A program made the position numbers and the translations under genes. From positions 6,200,001-6,264,000 of the forward strand of contig CM071590.1 of assembly GCA_036429605.1 (NCBI GenBank): a stretch of 64,000 nt of DNA, in the 5' to 3' direction. The notes below the pieces were generated by a model that was not told the DNA's origin, ran no database searches, and worked only from the letters and a program-made list of their open reading frames with translations. Of this stretch, positions 1 to 10,613 are shown piece after piece. How positions within the stretch are numbered: the first letter of the stretch is position 1; each line of letters opens with the position of its first letter. The stretch is from Cladobotryum mycophilum. Lineage: Eukaryota; Ascomycota; Sordariomycetes; Hypocreales; Hypocreaceae.

Positions 1-275
1 TGCAAATGGGCGACTGTTGTTGGAGGAAAGCTACTTCTATCAGTCATTTTTCTTTCTATTGAATTGAGGCGGTAGTCGTCTAGGCATTCAGACAATCGGG
101 GTACGGTGATATATAGACGACTGGGATGCTCACCAATGAGCAAAGCTTGATACTAAATTTCCTCCCCTTGAAAACATCTTCCGACAGAACTAGGTTGGGT
201 GCGTGAAATGGGAATCAGTAGTCATCTCTCCATATCGTAGTTGCTATTCGGCCTGAACTGACAGCAGCATTCCAA
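1..275. other. Left edge, non-coding
   Basis: No supported gene is visible before the end of the adenylosuccinate lyase remnant. The stretch is ordinary mixed-composition sequence cut by the window edge. Confidence 0.4.
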
Positions 276-1322
276 TTAGACATTGAGCTCTGCAGCAGTG
301 GCACCCTTGACGTATTTCGCGTACGACGCCAAAGCCTTCTCAACGGGACCTCCTAGACCGCAGTACTTGTCAACAGTCTCAGCGCTGCGGCCGGTATACC
401 TAAATAGATGATGTATCAGTTATAGCGTCCCCAGGATAGCTGATCATTTATTCACGTTGCTCTGATCTGTGGAAATGGGGGTCTCTTACAGCTCTGCTTT
501 GAGCATGCCATCAAGCTCACCCCAGATGGGCTTGAAGAACTTGTTGCTCCTGATCCACCCCATTATATCATTAGGCTTGCCCTCATGTTTCACGACGTTA
601 CCGGCCTCTTGCGAGAGAACACGGATCTGCTCATGTGCCTCCTGTCGCAATTCTCCTTGCACACACAGACGCGTGATAATGGTCTCAGTCACGATGAAAG
701 GTAATTCCGATTGGACGTGAGCTGCTATACGCTTGGAATAGACGACTAGGTCGTCCGTGATGCTGTCGAGACTAATCAAGGTGGTGTCCGTCAAAAGTAT
801 CGTTTCAGGGATGTCAATGCGGCGGATTAGGGAGTCGTCAAATGTGCGCTCCACTGAGTAGACAGTTATCAATTGAACTTGGGTGCCAATGACTTCCTAG
901 GCGCCGCGGAACTTGAGTTCATTGCGGACTTGCTCGATGCTGTGGAGCTCGAGCATGACACGCTGTGACCACTGGGCCGCCATACGTCCCATCGTAGCTA
1001 CGCAGCCTGAAGATGGATATAAGTGAGAGTAGGCTCAGCTAGATAATTATTAGCAGAAACGGTTCCGGATAAAACGGGATACACTCACCCTTCCACTTGA
1101 GGGCAAAGGAGGACAGGTTCGAGATAACCTTGGCTTCTTCGCCAACAGATCGAGAGCGTCAAGCATGAGAATCAGCTCGGTATTATCGGTCACGAAGCAG
1201 CTCGTTGCACCTGGGTGCGTATGAGAATCAGCTCAACATGGTCAGTGAAGCGCAGCTTTCGCCTACCGTTGTGCATGATGCCGGCCGCGGCTGGGGCAGC
1301 AACACCGAAGGCGTGGACGCGC
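276..1322 (-). pseudogene. Decayed adenylosuccinate lyase copy
   Basis: Adenylosuccinate lyase (the ADE13 family) performs two steps of purine synthesis. Reading the minus strand, family-specific pieces appear in order: HAFGVAAPAAAGIMHN (about 1,320-1,270), GATSCFVTDNTELILM (about 1,210-1,165), a KVISNLSSFALKWK piece in another frame, TMGRMAAQW and LKFRG (about 1,000-900), then a 128-codon stretch at 486-872 with the signature LSQEAG..VKHEG. A properly spliced last exon ends at 276 with TGRSAETVDKYCGLGGPV. The N-terminal part is missing. There is a local tandem duplication around 1,165-1,240, a frame change near 1,130, an in-frame TAG near 900, and the catalytic middle (roughly 130 residues) is deleted between about 900 and 870. 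It cannot encode a working enzyme. The functional gene is presumably elsewhere in the genome. Confidence 0.85.
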
Positions 1323-1577
1323 TATGGATTTTAGGGTTAGCCAGGAAAGTTGAGTAGCCGTTGAATATGCTCGACTGTTTGTTACAGTCAAAGGCATACT
1401 TAGAATCTATCCAAACTCTAAGTAGGAAGGTGGTGGGGGATAGCAGCCAATTTGTATTAATTGACATAACCCAGTAAGTTATTTGTAGCGTCACGATGAA
1501 AGACAAGAAAATAGTGTAAGCCGAGAAAGCAGGAGAAAAGTGGTGATTAGACTAGATAGAGTTCATGTGCATCAGAA

Positions 1578-3598
1578 TTACAAAGAATAGACAAACTCGA
1601 TGTTCTCTCCATCAGTCAGGTCTAGAAACTCTTGGTTCTCCACTCTAACATAGGATGGATTCGCTCGTGCGAGTGCTCTCTTTTCATTCTGTCTGCGGTA
1701 GTACCACCAGATGAGTACTATGTCAACTAAGCAGGTGGCAAAGCACACAATAATAGTGATCTGGGCTGGCCTGTAATGCGGCGCATCCTTTGGCCGAAAG
1801 GTTTGCGGTCCTGCCGAGGTGAAAGGTCAACATTGACGTGCCACTCGAGACGATACGACGAAAGAACCTACCAATAATGTTTCCAACGCAGTACGCAACA
1901 AGATACATTGCTGCTACCGTCGTCTTCTTAGTCCAACCTTTCAAGGTGTTAGACTGTGTACGCTTCCAACGAACTCAAGGCAGAGACACTTACCGGCGAC
2001 ATTCGTTGAAATGAGAGACAGCATCGCTACAAAAGGAGTTGCACTCGCCTATTCAGCTCAATAATTAGCTCGTTGAAGCACGTAAGAATCTGCGCATGAG
2101 ACGCACCTGTGTAAGGTAAAAGCCAACCAACCGACCCACTGGCTGATCAATCGGGATGGCGACCATCAGAATGACACCAATCATGGCGAGAACAAGACCA
2201 GACATGGATATCAGAAGCCTAGCTCCAAAACGGTCTCCCAGATATCCACAGCCAAGTAATGTAATAACTTCGACCGCACCACCAGGCGTTCCATACAGTA
2301 GACTTTGTTCCGCCGTGTATCCGAATGAGACGATGAGTTGGCTGAAGAAATTCGAGAGGCCCCCATTGGGTATGGCAGCTACCAGAGAGAAAAGGACGAA
2401 CCCCCATACTGCGGGATCCAAGAATGCCTCCTTCATTTGATACCATTTAAAATGCTTGTTGCCAATCCCCTGCTGGTTGACCTTGATTCTGTGGACGGCC
2501 AGGACGCGCTCCTCCTTTGTGAGGAAACGAGCGTTGAGCTGGTTGTCGGGCATGATGAAGAGAAAAACAATACCAACGGTAATGGTCAACACGCCCGTAA
2601 AGATGAACATTGCTTTCCAAGGGGCAATTGAGAATCCGTGTTTCGAAGCGCCGTGAGCAAAGCCGTATGCGACCAACCCGCCGAATATCTGTGCCTATCA
2701 TTCAAGTCAATTTTGACTAATGGCATGATATCCGGTCTTCGAAAACTTACCCAGCCGTTGAAACTGAACCATATGCTTGTGCGAAAGCCCTGCTCCTTCT
2801 TTGTATACCACTACGATGGGTTAGTAACGTCGCGAACACGGCACTGCCTGTAGATATGAATGTGAGGCTTGCCTGCGAGACAAACAATGCGAAGCCGGGG
2901 GTCACGGCCGCCTCAAAGATGCCCAAGAAGAGACGAATAACGACAGCTCCAGCGAAATTCTTTGTCACGGCAAAAAGACAGAGAACGAGACCCCACATGA
3001 TGATGTTGAAGGCGGAATATTTCGCAAGGGGAAGTCGTTGCAGCAGCCAGTTGGTTGGGAATTCCCATCCTAGATAGCCTAGACAAATATCCAGGTTAGA
3101 TGGAGCTTGAGGAATTGCGATGCTTGCCCGATGAGAAGCGACTTACCAAAGTAGAATAAACTGCTCAGCCATTGGTAGTTATCGCCCACGAGTTTGAGAT
3201 CCTTGTCTAAGCCCATGATGCTGGCATACGATAAGGTGGTCTCTATCATGAATTAGCGGTTTGCACGGTAATCATGTCTAGACCAGTTCCGTTGCTTCTT
3301 ACTGTCGAGATAATTGAGACCGTAAATAATGCACATCACCTATACCCATCATGATCAGATTCACACGTTCCATCCAAGTACGGGGATGATAAAAGAATAC
3401 CGGAATGAGATTCCAATCAATTTTGCGGAGCAGACGGCGCTCTGTCTCGGCATCAAGACTGACGGCACCGCCATCGTAGCCGGTGATTGCCTTGAGTGCA
3501 TCGTCAGCGTCAATAGTATGCTCGAACTTCTCTTCATTGCCAGCGGCAAGAGATGTCCGGGCCGGCTCTGCAGCTATCTCTTTCTCCTTGTCCGCCAT
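1578..3598 (-). CDS. MFS transporter, Dal5/allantoate permease (ACS) family
   Basis: A plasma-membrane major facilitator of about 500 residues, probably importing an organic anion or amide such as allantoate, a vitamin or a small carboxylate. The substrate cannot be read from sequence. The first exon starts at 3598 with a charged cytosolic N-terminus, then DAETERRLLRKIDWNLIP. Later exons carry NYLD, TLSYASIMGLDKDL, the loop motif RLFLGIFEAAVTPGF, a long central exon (2065-2676) and the family-typical C-terminus ENQEFLDLTDGENIEF ending at 1578. I count about seven short introns. The reading frame is continuous across those I checked. One intron (about 2,810-2,865) uses a GC-AG pair. The start was chosen as the first Met before the conserved N-terminal helix. 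The gene looks intact. Confidence 0.85.
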
Positions 3599-5217
3599 TG
3601 AAGATATCGCCAGTATGTCGCGTGAGTAGTATTCGCTATGACGCGGGTTCAGTAGGGTGAGGAAACAGGTGAATCAACCCTCCCAAGTCAGTCCAAGGTA
3701 TTTAAGTCTGACACCAGGGCCGCCGCCATCTTATTTTCTCCCCGCATTGCCTTTTATCCAGACTCCACTACTTGAGGTTGCAATCAGGTTCTGAAGTAAG
3801 ACAGCGGTGCCCCATGCGGTAGGGCAGCTGATCCCAGTGATGTTGCAGTTGCCACCTAGTTATGATGCATTCCGCCCACTGTTGCCGCTGATTTGAAGAA
3901 TCATGATACCAATTGACTCCAGATTCGGATTGATTGTCTTGTACTCAAAGTAGATGCATGTGTTAGACAGAGAAAGGTATAAATACTACCGAGTATATCC
4001 CAAGATCTGGACTCACTTCTTTATCGTCTTCAGTGCATGACATGTAATCCCATCCACGGATCATCGATTCCACATCACACACAGTGCCTGACGCTGTGGC
4101 GCCCGCATTCATTACCGTGCCGCTCGCCTTTGACGCACAACACAACAGAGTCATCTTTTTCGTACGGCCGTGCGTCAATTCCCTCAGGGGGGCCATCAGC
4201 GACAAACACGGGTTTCGGGACGACCGGTGAAGTCTCAGCTGGCCTTGATCAATATCACCAGAGTTTAGGCGCAATCCCGATATTCTAGTAGACCATGAAA
4301 CGAGTCATATTGGCGTTTAGCCGTACAAGACCCGTCAACCTCAAGGTACTCACTGACATGAGAGCGGGCATCTGATCGACAGCACTACCCATGGCGGCTG
4401 GCTGGTTATGAATAGCATCAGCACAACCGACGCTGTTAAGTGGATGCTTAATTGTGAGTGTTCCTCCTCCGCCACCACAAATAGCTTATTGGGTCAAGGG
4501 TTTTATGTAGTGTTTCGTAAAGACATCGTGTTTTATTTTGTTAGATGTAAAATTACCTTGAGCAGCTACTGCACGGTACCCTACCCGGGACCTTGTAAAT
4601 CACTTTTACCAATCGTGGGTGCAAACATCTAATGATGGCATTCTTTGACAAACGAAGGTATTAGGACTGCTTAAAAATGGACGTTGTAATCAAGTTTTCT
4701 GAAACTATGAGAATGATGACTGCGGCTGCTTAAGGTCTGGCGAGTTCGAGTTGCACGATTAGCTATTAGTAGGTATGGATTTTTCAAAGATTCAATGCTC
4801 TCTTGTTGCCCCTAGCTACCGATCCCCCACGTAGAGGGGGTCAACACCGGACAAATTATTAGCTATGGGGGATAACTCTTGGAGTCGAACAGCGTCCTGA
4901 AGTAATCAGGCTTCCAGTAGGAGACTAATGGCCTTCAGGGTCACGAGACTTCTCACGTAATATATTCCCTATAGATATAAGATGATGGAGACCCGAAAAA
5001 GAAGAGCTCAAGGTTAACATCGTTCAATGATTATTTATCAACCACTAGTATACAGTGAATCTCTGTCATAATAGTACAAGTTCAGTCTCCTTCGCTCTTA
5101 TATTCACACCCGCTGTCTTGGACGCTCCCTTTATATCTAGTGTGAGCAAACACTCGAGTTCAGCATCAATATCGGCACTGCTTGGTCGCAGGGGAGGGCT
5201 GACTCTGATTAACATTA
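3599..5217. other. Intergenic, no supported gene
   Basis: About 1.6 kb without a convincing gene. A minus-strand open frame at 3963-4274 has no recognisable motif and no coding-like neighbour exons. The rest is mixed to AT-rich sequence. Confidence 0.45.
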
Positions 5218-6366
5218 TTATGAGCTAGCGGATGGCAGCTTTTCGTCCCAGCCCTTGGATAAGACACCCACAGACTGGTAATGGATAATGGCTTCTTCAT
5301 AAATCTTATCCCACGAGTCTGTTGGTGCGCAGCGATCGCCTGCTTTCTTGACTTGGCGAATGAACTCGGGGAGTGACACGGGCTGCTTATCGTCCGGGTT
5401 CAACACGGCGCCATCAGTCCATGAGGTGAGTGTATGGTTGAGAAAGTTAAAGGTACACCAGTCGCAAGATGTTTCACCCTCGCCGGGACCATAGCTCTGT
5501 TGGCGCACTTGGTAATGATAGTTGTAGCTGTACTTGTTCGTGCCCTTGGTGCCCGTCACCCAACGGCCCATCTCAACGCGCTTGTTGTTTGTAGTGTCAA
5601 TGAAATCGCTAATACCATTGAGGTTGGCATTCATTCCGTCGGTGACAGAGAAGCGCTCGTACATCTCGACGGGGCAGTACTGGTAATCGCTATCACCCGT
5701 CGGGCTTGCGCGGCACACGTAGTCTGTCCGACGCAGCAGCGTTTCCACGGCAGCGATGGGCCCGGCTTCGAGCCACTTTGCATCAAACATGCCTTGATAA
5801 CCGTCGACGATAAACTGGTCTGCTGACGAGCATTTGGACGAGAGTTGGTCGCGGGCTTGCTTGAGGGCAGACTGACAGTCGGTCGTGCAGATCTTGGGAA
5901 TGTAGTACATGGGATCCCAGCCCATGAGGCGGAACGTGCCATTGTCAGCGCCTCGGTCAAATAGACGGTCGTGGCAAGGGACAGAGTTGAGGGCATCCCA
6001 TGCGGCGTGGCAACCCAACCCAGATTTGAATGCGACGTTAGGGTACAGCACCGGGAAGTCTAATTGGCCTGTGATGGCGGTCGTTGGCTTGGGTCCTTGG
6101 TCTTGGCCCCTGTCGTTGGAGGAGATCCTGTGCCTGGCTCTGCTAACGAGCAAGCCAGCCGCGACAGCAAGAATGATGACCGCGACAACAATAAAAGATA
6201 GTAGAATAACGAGGCAAATTTTCACCTTCTTGCGCCTAGCTGAGGGAGGAATTGGAGGAGGGACCTGTTCATAAAATACCGGGCCATAGTAGTATCCCTG
6301 AGCTGAATGCCCTGAATTGTCCCCTTGTTTTTGAGACGGACCATCGAGATGCGTTGAAGGGTCCAT
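5218..6366 (-). CDS. Single-pass type II membrane protein with Cys-rich ectodomain
   Basis: An intronless 382-residue protein. Residues 1-48 are polar and Pro-rich and end in a basic ARRKKVK stop-transfer flank. Residues about 50-74 form one strongly hydrophobic helix (ICLVILLSFIVVAVIILAVA). The remaining 300 residues would face outside and contain many Cys residues in CxxxC and CxxC patterns (for example CTTDCQSAL, CDWC) plus an N-glycosylation site (NHT). There is no cleavable signal peptide, so a signal-anchored topology is inferred. The ectodomain spacing loosely recalls the non-LysM segments of fungal LysM proteins, but no LysM core is visible, so I do not assign a function. The gene is likely a conserved fungal hypothetical. 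Confidence 0.8.
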   Translation of the reverse strand: MDPSTHLDGPSQKQGDNSGHSAQGYYYGPVFYEQVPPPIPPSARRKKVKICLVILLSFIVVAVIILAVAAGLLVSRARHRISSNDRGQDQGPKPTTAITGQLDFPVLYPNVAFKSGLGCHAAWDALNSVPCHDRLFDRGADNGTFRLMGWDPMYYIPKICTTDCQSALKQARDQLSSKCSSADQFIVDGYQGMFDAKWLEAGPIAAVETLLRRTDYVCRASPTGDSDYQYCPVEMYERFSVTDGMNANLNGISDFIDTTNNKRVEMGRWVTGTKGTNKYSYNYHYQVRQQSYGPGEGETSCDWCTFNFLNHTLTSWTDGAVLNPDDKQPVSLPEFIRQVKKAGDRCAPTDSWDKIYEEAIIHYQSVGVLSKGWDEKLPSASS

Positions 6367-7022
6367 TTTAGATGGATCATGAGCATGACAAAAGATGGAT
6401 GGAAAAGAAGCGTGAATTGGATAGGAGGTCTAACGATTTGACTACGCGGTGCTATCCATGGAAGGGCGTGGTGGTTAGGCTAAGTGCCCCACTGAAACAG
6501 GCATAGATCGCAACGATCCGGGTATTTCCTAATCAGGATAATCGTTCCTCTGAAATAAGATGGCACTGGACGCTATAGGTACGAGGGCTGGTTGCTAATC
6601 TCTCCACAGCTGCAGAATACGTGCAAAGTGTTTGAGGGAAACTATGAAATGTCATACTTGATGACCGAATTCATTTGTTATCTAGCTCGTAGATATATCT
6701 TTGATGCAAAGGGGTAAATTTCTAGCAGTTTATCCTCAATCTGATATAGTGTTGCTTAATCCCATACACAGTAAATGATCAACTGAGTCTCCATTACCAA
6801 CTTTACTAATCTCATCTCATTCCTATTTATTCAGAACAAGCGTCTTTCCAGTCCAGCCATAGGTCCTAGTAAGTCTGCGACCATGCAATCTAGCGATCCA
6901 GAAGGCGAATTTGCTTCGGGGATGCGGCTCGTGAAAATGAATGCTCGCCTCCACATTTATCTTAATCGGCGAGAACTGCCAGACCGATCCGTACAGCTTC
7001 TGTACCGCGAATCCGATCGACG
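6367..7022. other. Intergenic
   Basis: Upstream region of the type II membrane protein on one side and downstream region of a broken coding remnant on the other. Nothing further is recognised. Confidence 0.4.
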
Positions 7023-8021
7023 TCATGGCATACACAAAGTAGGTTCAAGTGATCGCTCCGGGTGTAGATGTGACAGCCGGGTCGTGGAGAGAGTACGGAA
7101 AGCCTTTAGCGCGCGACCTTCGACTTTGCAACGGGTCTGGGGCTCATCCTCTTGCTTTTTGATGTTGGTTTCGATACTCTCGGGATTCTCAACCTGCCCC
7201 CTCAATGTTCCTCTCGTTTTTAACTTGGTCTTGGCTTTAGTTTCTATCTGAATCGCCGTCGGGTCATCGCTTGGGCCCACGAAGAAGGGTGACATTGTTC
7301 GTTCAACAATAGGGGCTACAGTAAGCTTCCGAGGGTTTGGCTGCTCAATCCATATCGGTGTCCTTTGTAAGGGTCGATTCTGCAAACGAAATTTCTGCAC
7401 ATAGGACTGTTCCACTGTACAGTACGCTGAATGCGCCAAGCAATGAGCCGCGACCCAAAAGGCGTCAAGGTTTTGCTCTTCTCCTCGCAACTTGTCCACG
7501 TTCTCTCTTGCTCGCTCCCCTTCAATAGGATAGTCTAAATCTCGATATAAGGGTCTTGCGAGCTCTAATCTGTCGTAGTAAAGGATCATCAATTCCCCGT
7601 CCTATGTAGGCATCAAAACCTGGACGATGTTGCGATGGCATGTTTGGTCGTGGCTTTAAGACGGGTTGGATCCTTTGCTGCTGGGGTTTCTTGTTCCATC
7701 TTTCCTTATAGTTGACTCGTGTCATTCAATAATCTCATGCAGTAGCTCAATTCTGGGCAATATTGCAGTTGCTCTTTTCTTGAACTCGTCCCGAGCTACA
7801 GCAATGAAGTCTAGGTCTGGGTTCGGGTCACCGAATGCAATAATCGCGTTAAATAAACGTCGAATTTTGGCTGCATTGGACTTTATATCAGCAGATGAAT
7901 CTTTCTTCTTATCCATAATGCCAGGAGAGTGGACGACGTCGTCTAGATCAGCGCCTGGCTCCATTTTCGTTGCGCACTGGGGAGGATGGATATCAAGGGA
8001 TGCGTGTACAAGAAGATGCAA
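7023..8021 (-). pseudogene. Broken hypothetical gene spread over three frames
   Basis: Three consecutive minus-strand open frames (8021-7722, 7725-7522, 7592-7023) abut or overlap, and their translations read like one protein. The first holds a hydrophilic helical stretch ending ILPRIELLHEIIE. The second is a basic, Gln/Pro-rich linker (ERWNKKPQQQ). The third starts DRLELARPLYRDLDYPIEGERAREN and then DAFWVAAHCLAHSAYC. The frame switches occur at about 7,725 and 7,580 with no clear splice sites. I do not recognise the family. It is either a frameshifted remnant of a cellular gene or a multi-exon gene whose introns I failed to see. An in-frame start is unclear. Confidence 0.45.
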
Positions 8022-8436
8022 TCAGTGATAGAGTACAAGTATTTGGCCATTAAAAAGAGGGGTATGATGTCCAATGCAATAATTCTGATGTATAGCTCTA
8101 ACGAATCTCCGTTGAGTGCCATGTCTCGTTTATATCTTGGACGGAATCCCTGTCCACTGCTTCACTGCGCCAAACCAGCCCGCTGAACCTTTCTCAAACG
8201 AATCAGAAGAGTAAGCCGGTTCATGATCGGATTGCGAGATGCTACATGGCGTCCCATTACCGCTTGTCCTACTGCTGAATCCCGTTTCGTGAAGTGTCTG
8301 TATGCAAGATATACCCACCCCTGTTCATTAGCTTAATGCTTCAATTAAAACCACGCCTCCATCCCCCTCTCCCCATTGTTATGCCAAATGCTCAGGTATT
8401 ACAGTATCACCACATAATTTATACCCCGGCCATCCC
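8022..8436. other. Intergenic
   Basis: About 400 bases between the broken remnant and the 3' end of the sulfotransferase-like gene. No gene seen. Confidence 0.4.
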
Positions 8437-9429
8437 TTATGTCAACGATTTCAAGGGAAGAATTGCCCACCGAACGTTACCCACCACAAGCCCACCACAC
8501 AAGTATAAAACGAGACCGAAGAGCGCCAGCCGACCTATGAGGGCCAGCAACACCTTATGTGCTTGCGCCAGAGTAACTATTCTGTATTCAGCCACACGGT
8601 TGTTGAAGCTGACGCGATCATTGACGCGAGGGAACGGTGCCTCGACCATTTTCCCATCTTTTTCGTCTTTGATCATCGGAATGGGTACACCCAGGTGCTC
8701 GCACAGCGGTTTCCAGCCATCCTGGACGCAGAACTCGATGCGCCTCTCTGCAGAGATGTGATCTCGAAATTCCTTGTACATGCCATTGAACCATGCGAGG
8801 GCCTTGTATTTCTCCTTGCCATGATCATAGCCAAAGGCTAATGTGTTGATGGCCTGGTTTAGTTTGACAAAGTTGCGGACTTCATCGTTCAGCATGTATA
8901 CGTAGGCGCCAATCAATTTCGCCAGTATGCCTTGAGGTGGCCCTCCGAACTTGTAGGTGCTTTCAAGAACGCTGCCATACCACTTCTCCGGGTCGCGATT
9001 GAGGATGACGACTTTTGCATCAGGGTAGATCTCTGCGAGCTCGGTTGCGAACAGTGCGGCCGGCAGGTCGACGCATGCTTGTGAATTTCCTAGCACATCG
9101 TCCCAGTCTTTTTTGCCAAAGGTGTCTTTGCCAGTGTATTTAGCCTCGATGGCCCGAACCCAGATCTGGGGATCGGTAGAGACGTTTTCTACAACTGTCT
9201 GCATGTGGTAGCAGTCATTGAAGCCAAGCTGCCTGAGCGCTGCTCGCGTGCCTACAGTATACAGGTTAGCAAGACCAGACCTGACGAGACCACCAGCTCA
9301 TGAGGGCTGTTGAAGTTTACGGGAATATATATATGTGGAAGTAAGCTTACTTGCTGAGCCTGTACGATGCACTCCACAGACAATCACCCGCATTGGTGTG
9401 ACCCGGCTTCTGGTATTAGGTTCTGACAT
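8437..9429 (-). CDS. Sulfotransfer_4 family P-loop protein with C-terminal membrane anchor
   Basis: Two exons (9429-9351 and 9251-8437) give 297 residues. The first exon carries the nucleotide-binding loop VCGVHRTGSAS near residue 20, which is interrupted by a GTAAGC...TAG intron exactly where this family often splits. The second holds QLGFNDCYHM, an acidic WDDVLG region, YPDAKVVILNRDPEKWYGS (the 3'-phosphate-binding strand and helix of sulfotransferase folds) and a hydrophobic C-terminal helix (ALFGLVLYLCGGLVV). Fungal members are usually listed as sulfotransferase family or, wrongly, as NAD-dependent epimerases. The true substrate is unknown. The start at 9429 follows a plausible leader, though an internal Met just before RVIVCGVH is an alternative. 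Confidence 0.8.
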
Positions 9430-10613
9430 GGTGGTCTGGTGATATTGGGGGCTAGTTTTTGTCTGTGCTGAAATGTTTTCGGATAGAGGTGAGTGGTGTA
9501 TTGCACCCTTTATAAACTGACGTCGTCTGAATGATTGACAATGGACTTCTTCAGGCGACTTTTCTTGGCAAGGGGGGGATATATATCCCAGTAAGGGACA
9601 TTGCTTCTTCCCGACTGAACAGTCGTTCTCGGACTCGGACTTCTTCATCTTGCCCTCGGACAATACGCAGATCACTGCTTTTCACATGACTGTGCTAGTG
9701 TTGGTTTACTCGGATATGAACAGCACTTTACCTATTTCATCAAGTACATACATTGAACTACGAAACTCGCAGCGACCTCACCGACATTGTGGTCCAATCA
9801 GAAGTCCTGCGAACCGTTTTCTCAACACAAAGCCATCAACTGTTACCCTCCCTGAAAGATCTCCGAGCAAAAAGGTGACGGGCCCTCGCTCGTCTGCCGA
9901 GCAGCCGACCAATCTCCTTCATATGTTAGGTACGCTACACCTGAACCCCTGCATTTGATCATATCCCAATACGTCCAATGCCGGTAGACATGCCACTTGT
10001 TATATACCGCTTAGTAATTTCAGCTTAACTGTTTCACTTTCGGCTCCAGACGTGTACTACGTGGTTACCACTACCAAGAAGACACACGGTTCGCAAGACG
10101 CCACTCGGAACAAGGTCATAGAGCGATTGAGATTTCAGGATATGTGATCGGATCTGAAGGTTTGTAATCCCATGACTCTAGCAGTGCCTTTCCCCCAGAG
10201 ATGTTGCTTTGTGCCCTTTGTCGTCATTCAACGGCAACCGTTCAACAGCGGCAAGTCCGCCGAGCCGGGTCACATTTGGGCCGCATCAAAGCATACAAAA
10301 TATTACGTGTACTGACGGAATCTGAAGAAATATCACTCACTAAAAGGCCGTATCTAGTCTATGCTAATCAATTTTCTAAGACAGCAGCACTCTCCTCTCA
10401 TATGCAACCCAGCGGAAGGATCGCTATGTGGCTCGGTTGACCCTCTCGCTTCGTATGAGCTAACCATTGGGCTATATTTTCTTTTGCGCGAAATTTGGAA
10501 GCAGAAAGTCTTGAAGTGGACACAACCTCGGAGCCGACAGTATCGCATCATGCCATTCGTTGCTTTTAAGCGGGTAAAGATACAACGTAATACAATACAA
10601 TCGCACGGCATCC
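9430..10613. other. Intergenic
   Basis: About 1.2 kb separating the sulfotransferase promoter from the 3' end of the transcription factor. Open frames here on both strands are short, uncorrelated and without motifs. Confidence 0.4.

Noticed and set aside
1228..1506. Minus-strand open frame of 92 codons
   Set aside because: It overlaps the N-terminal end of the adenylosuccinate lyase remnant in another frame and lacks its own features.
3963..4274. Minus-strand open frame of 103 codons
   Set aside because: No motif, no signal peptide, no adjoining exon, and alternative frames look equally coding-like.
9650..9958. Plus-strand open frame of 102 codons
   Set aside because: It lies in the promoter region of the sulfotransferase gene and has no domain or splice context.
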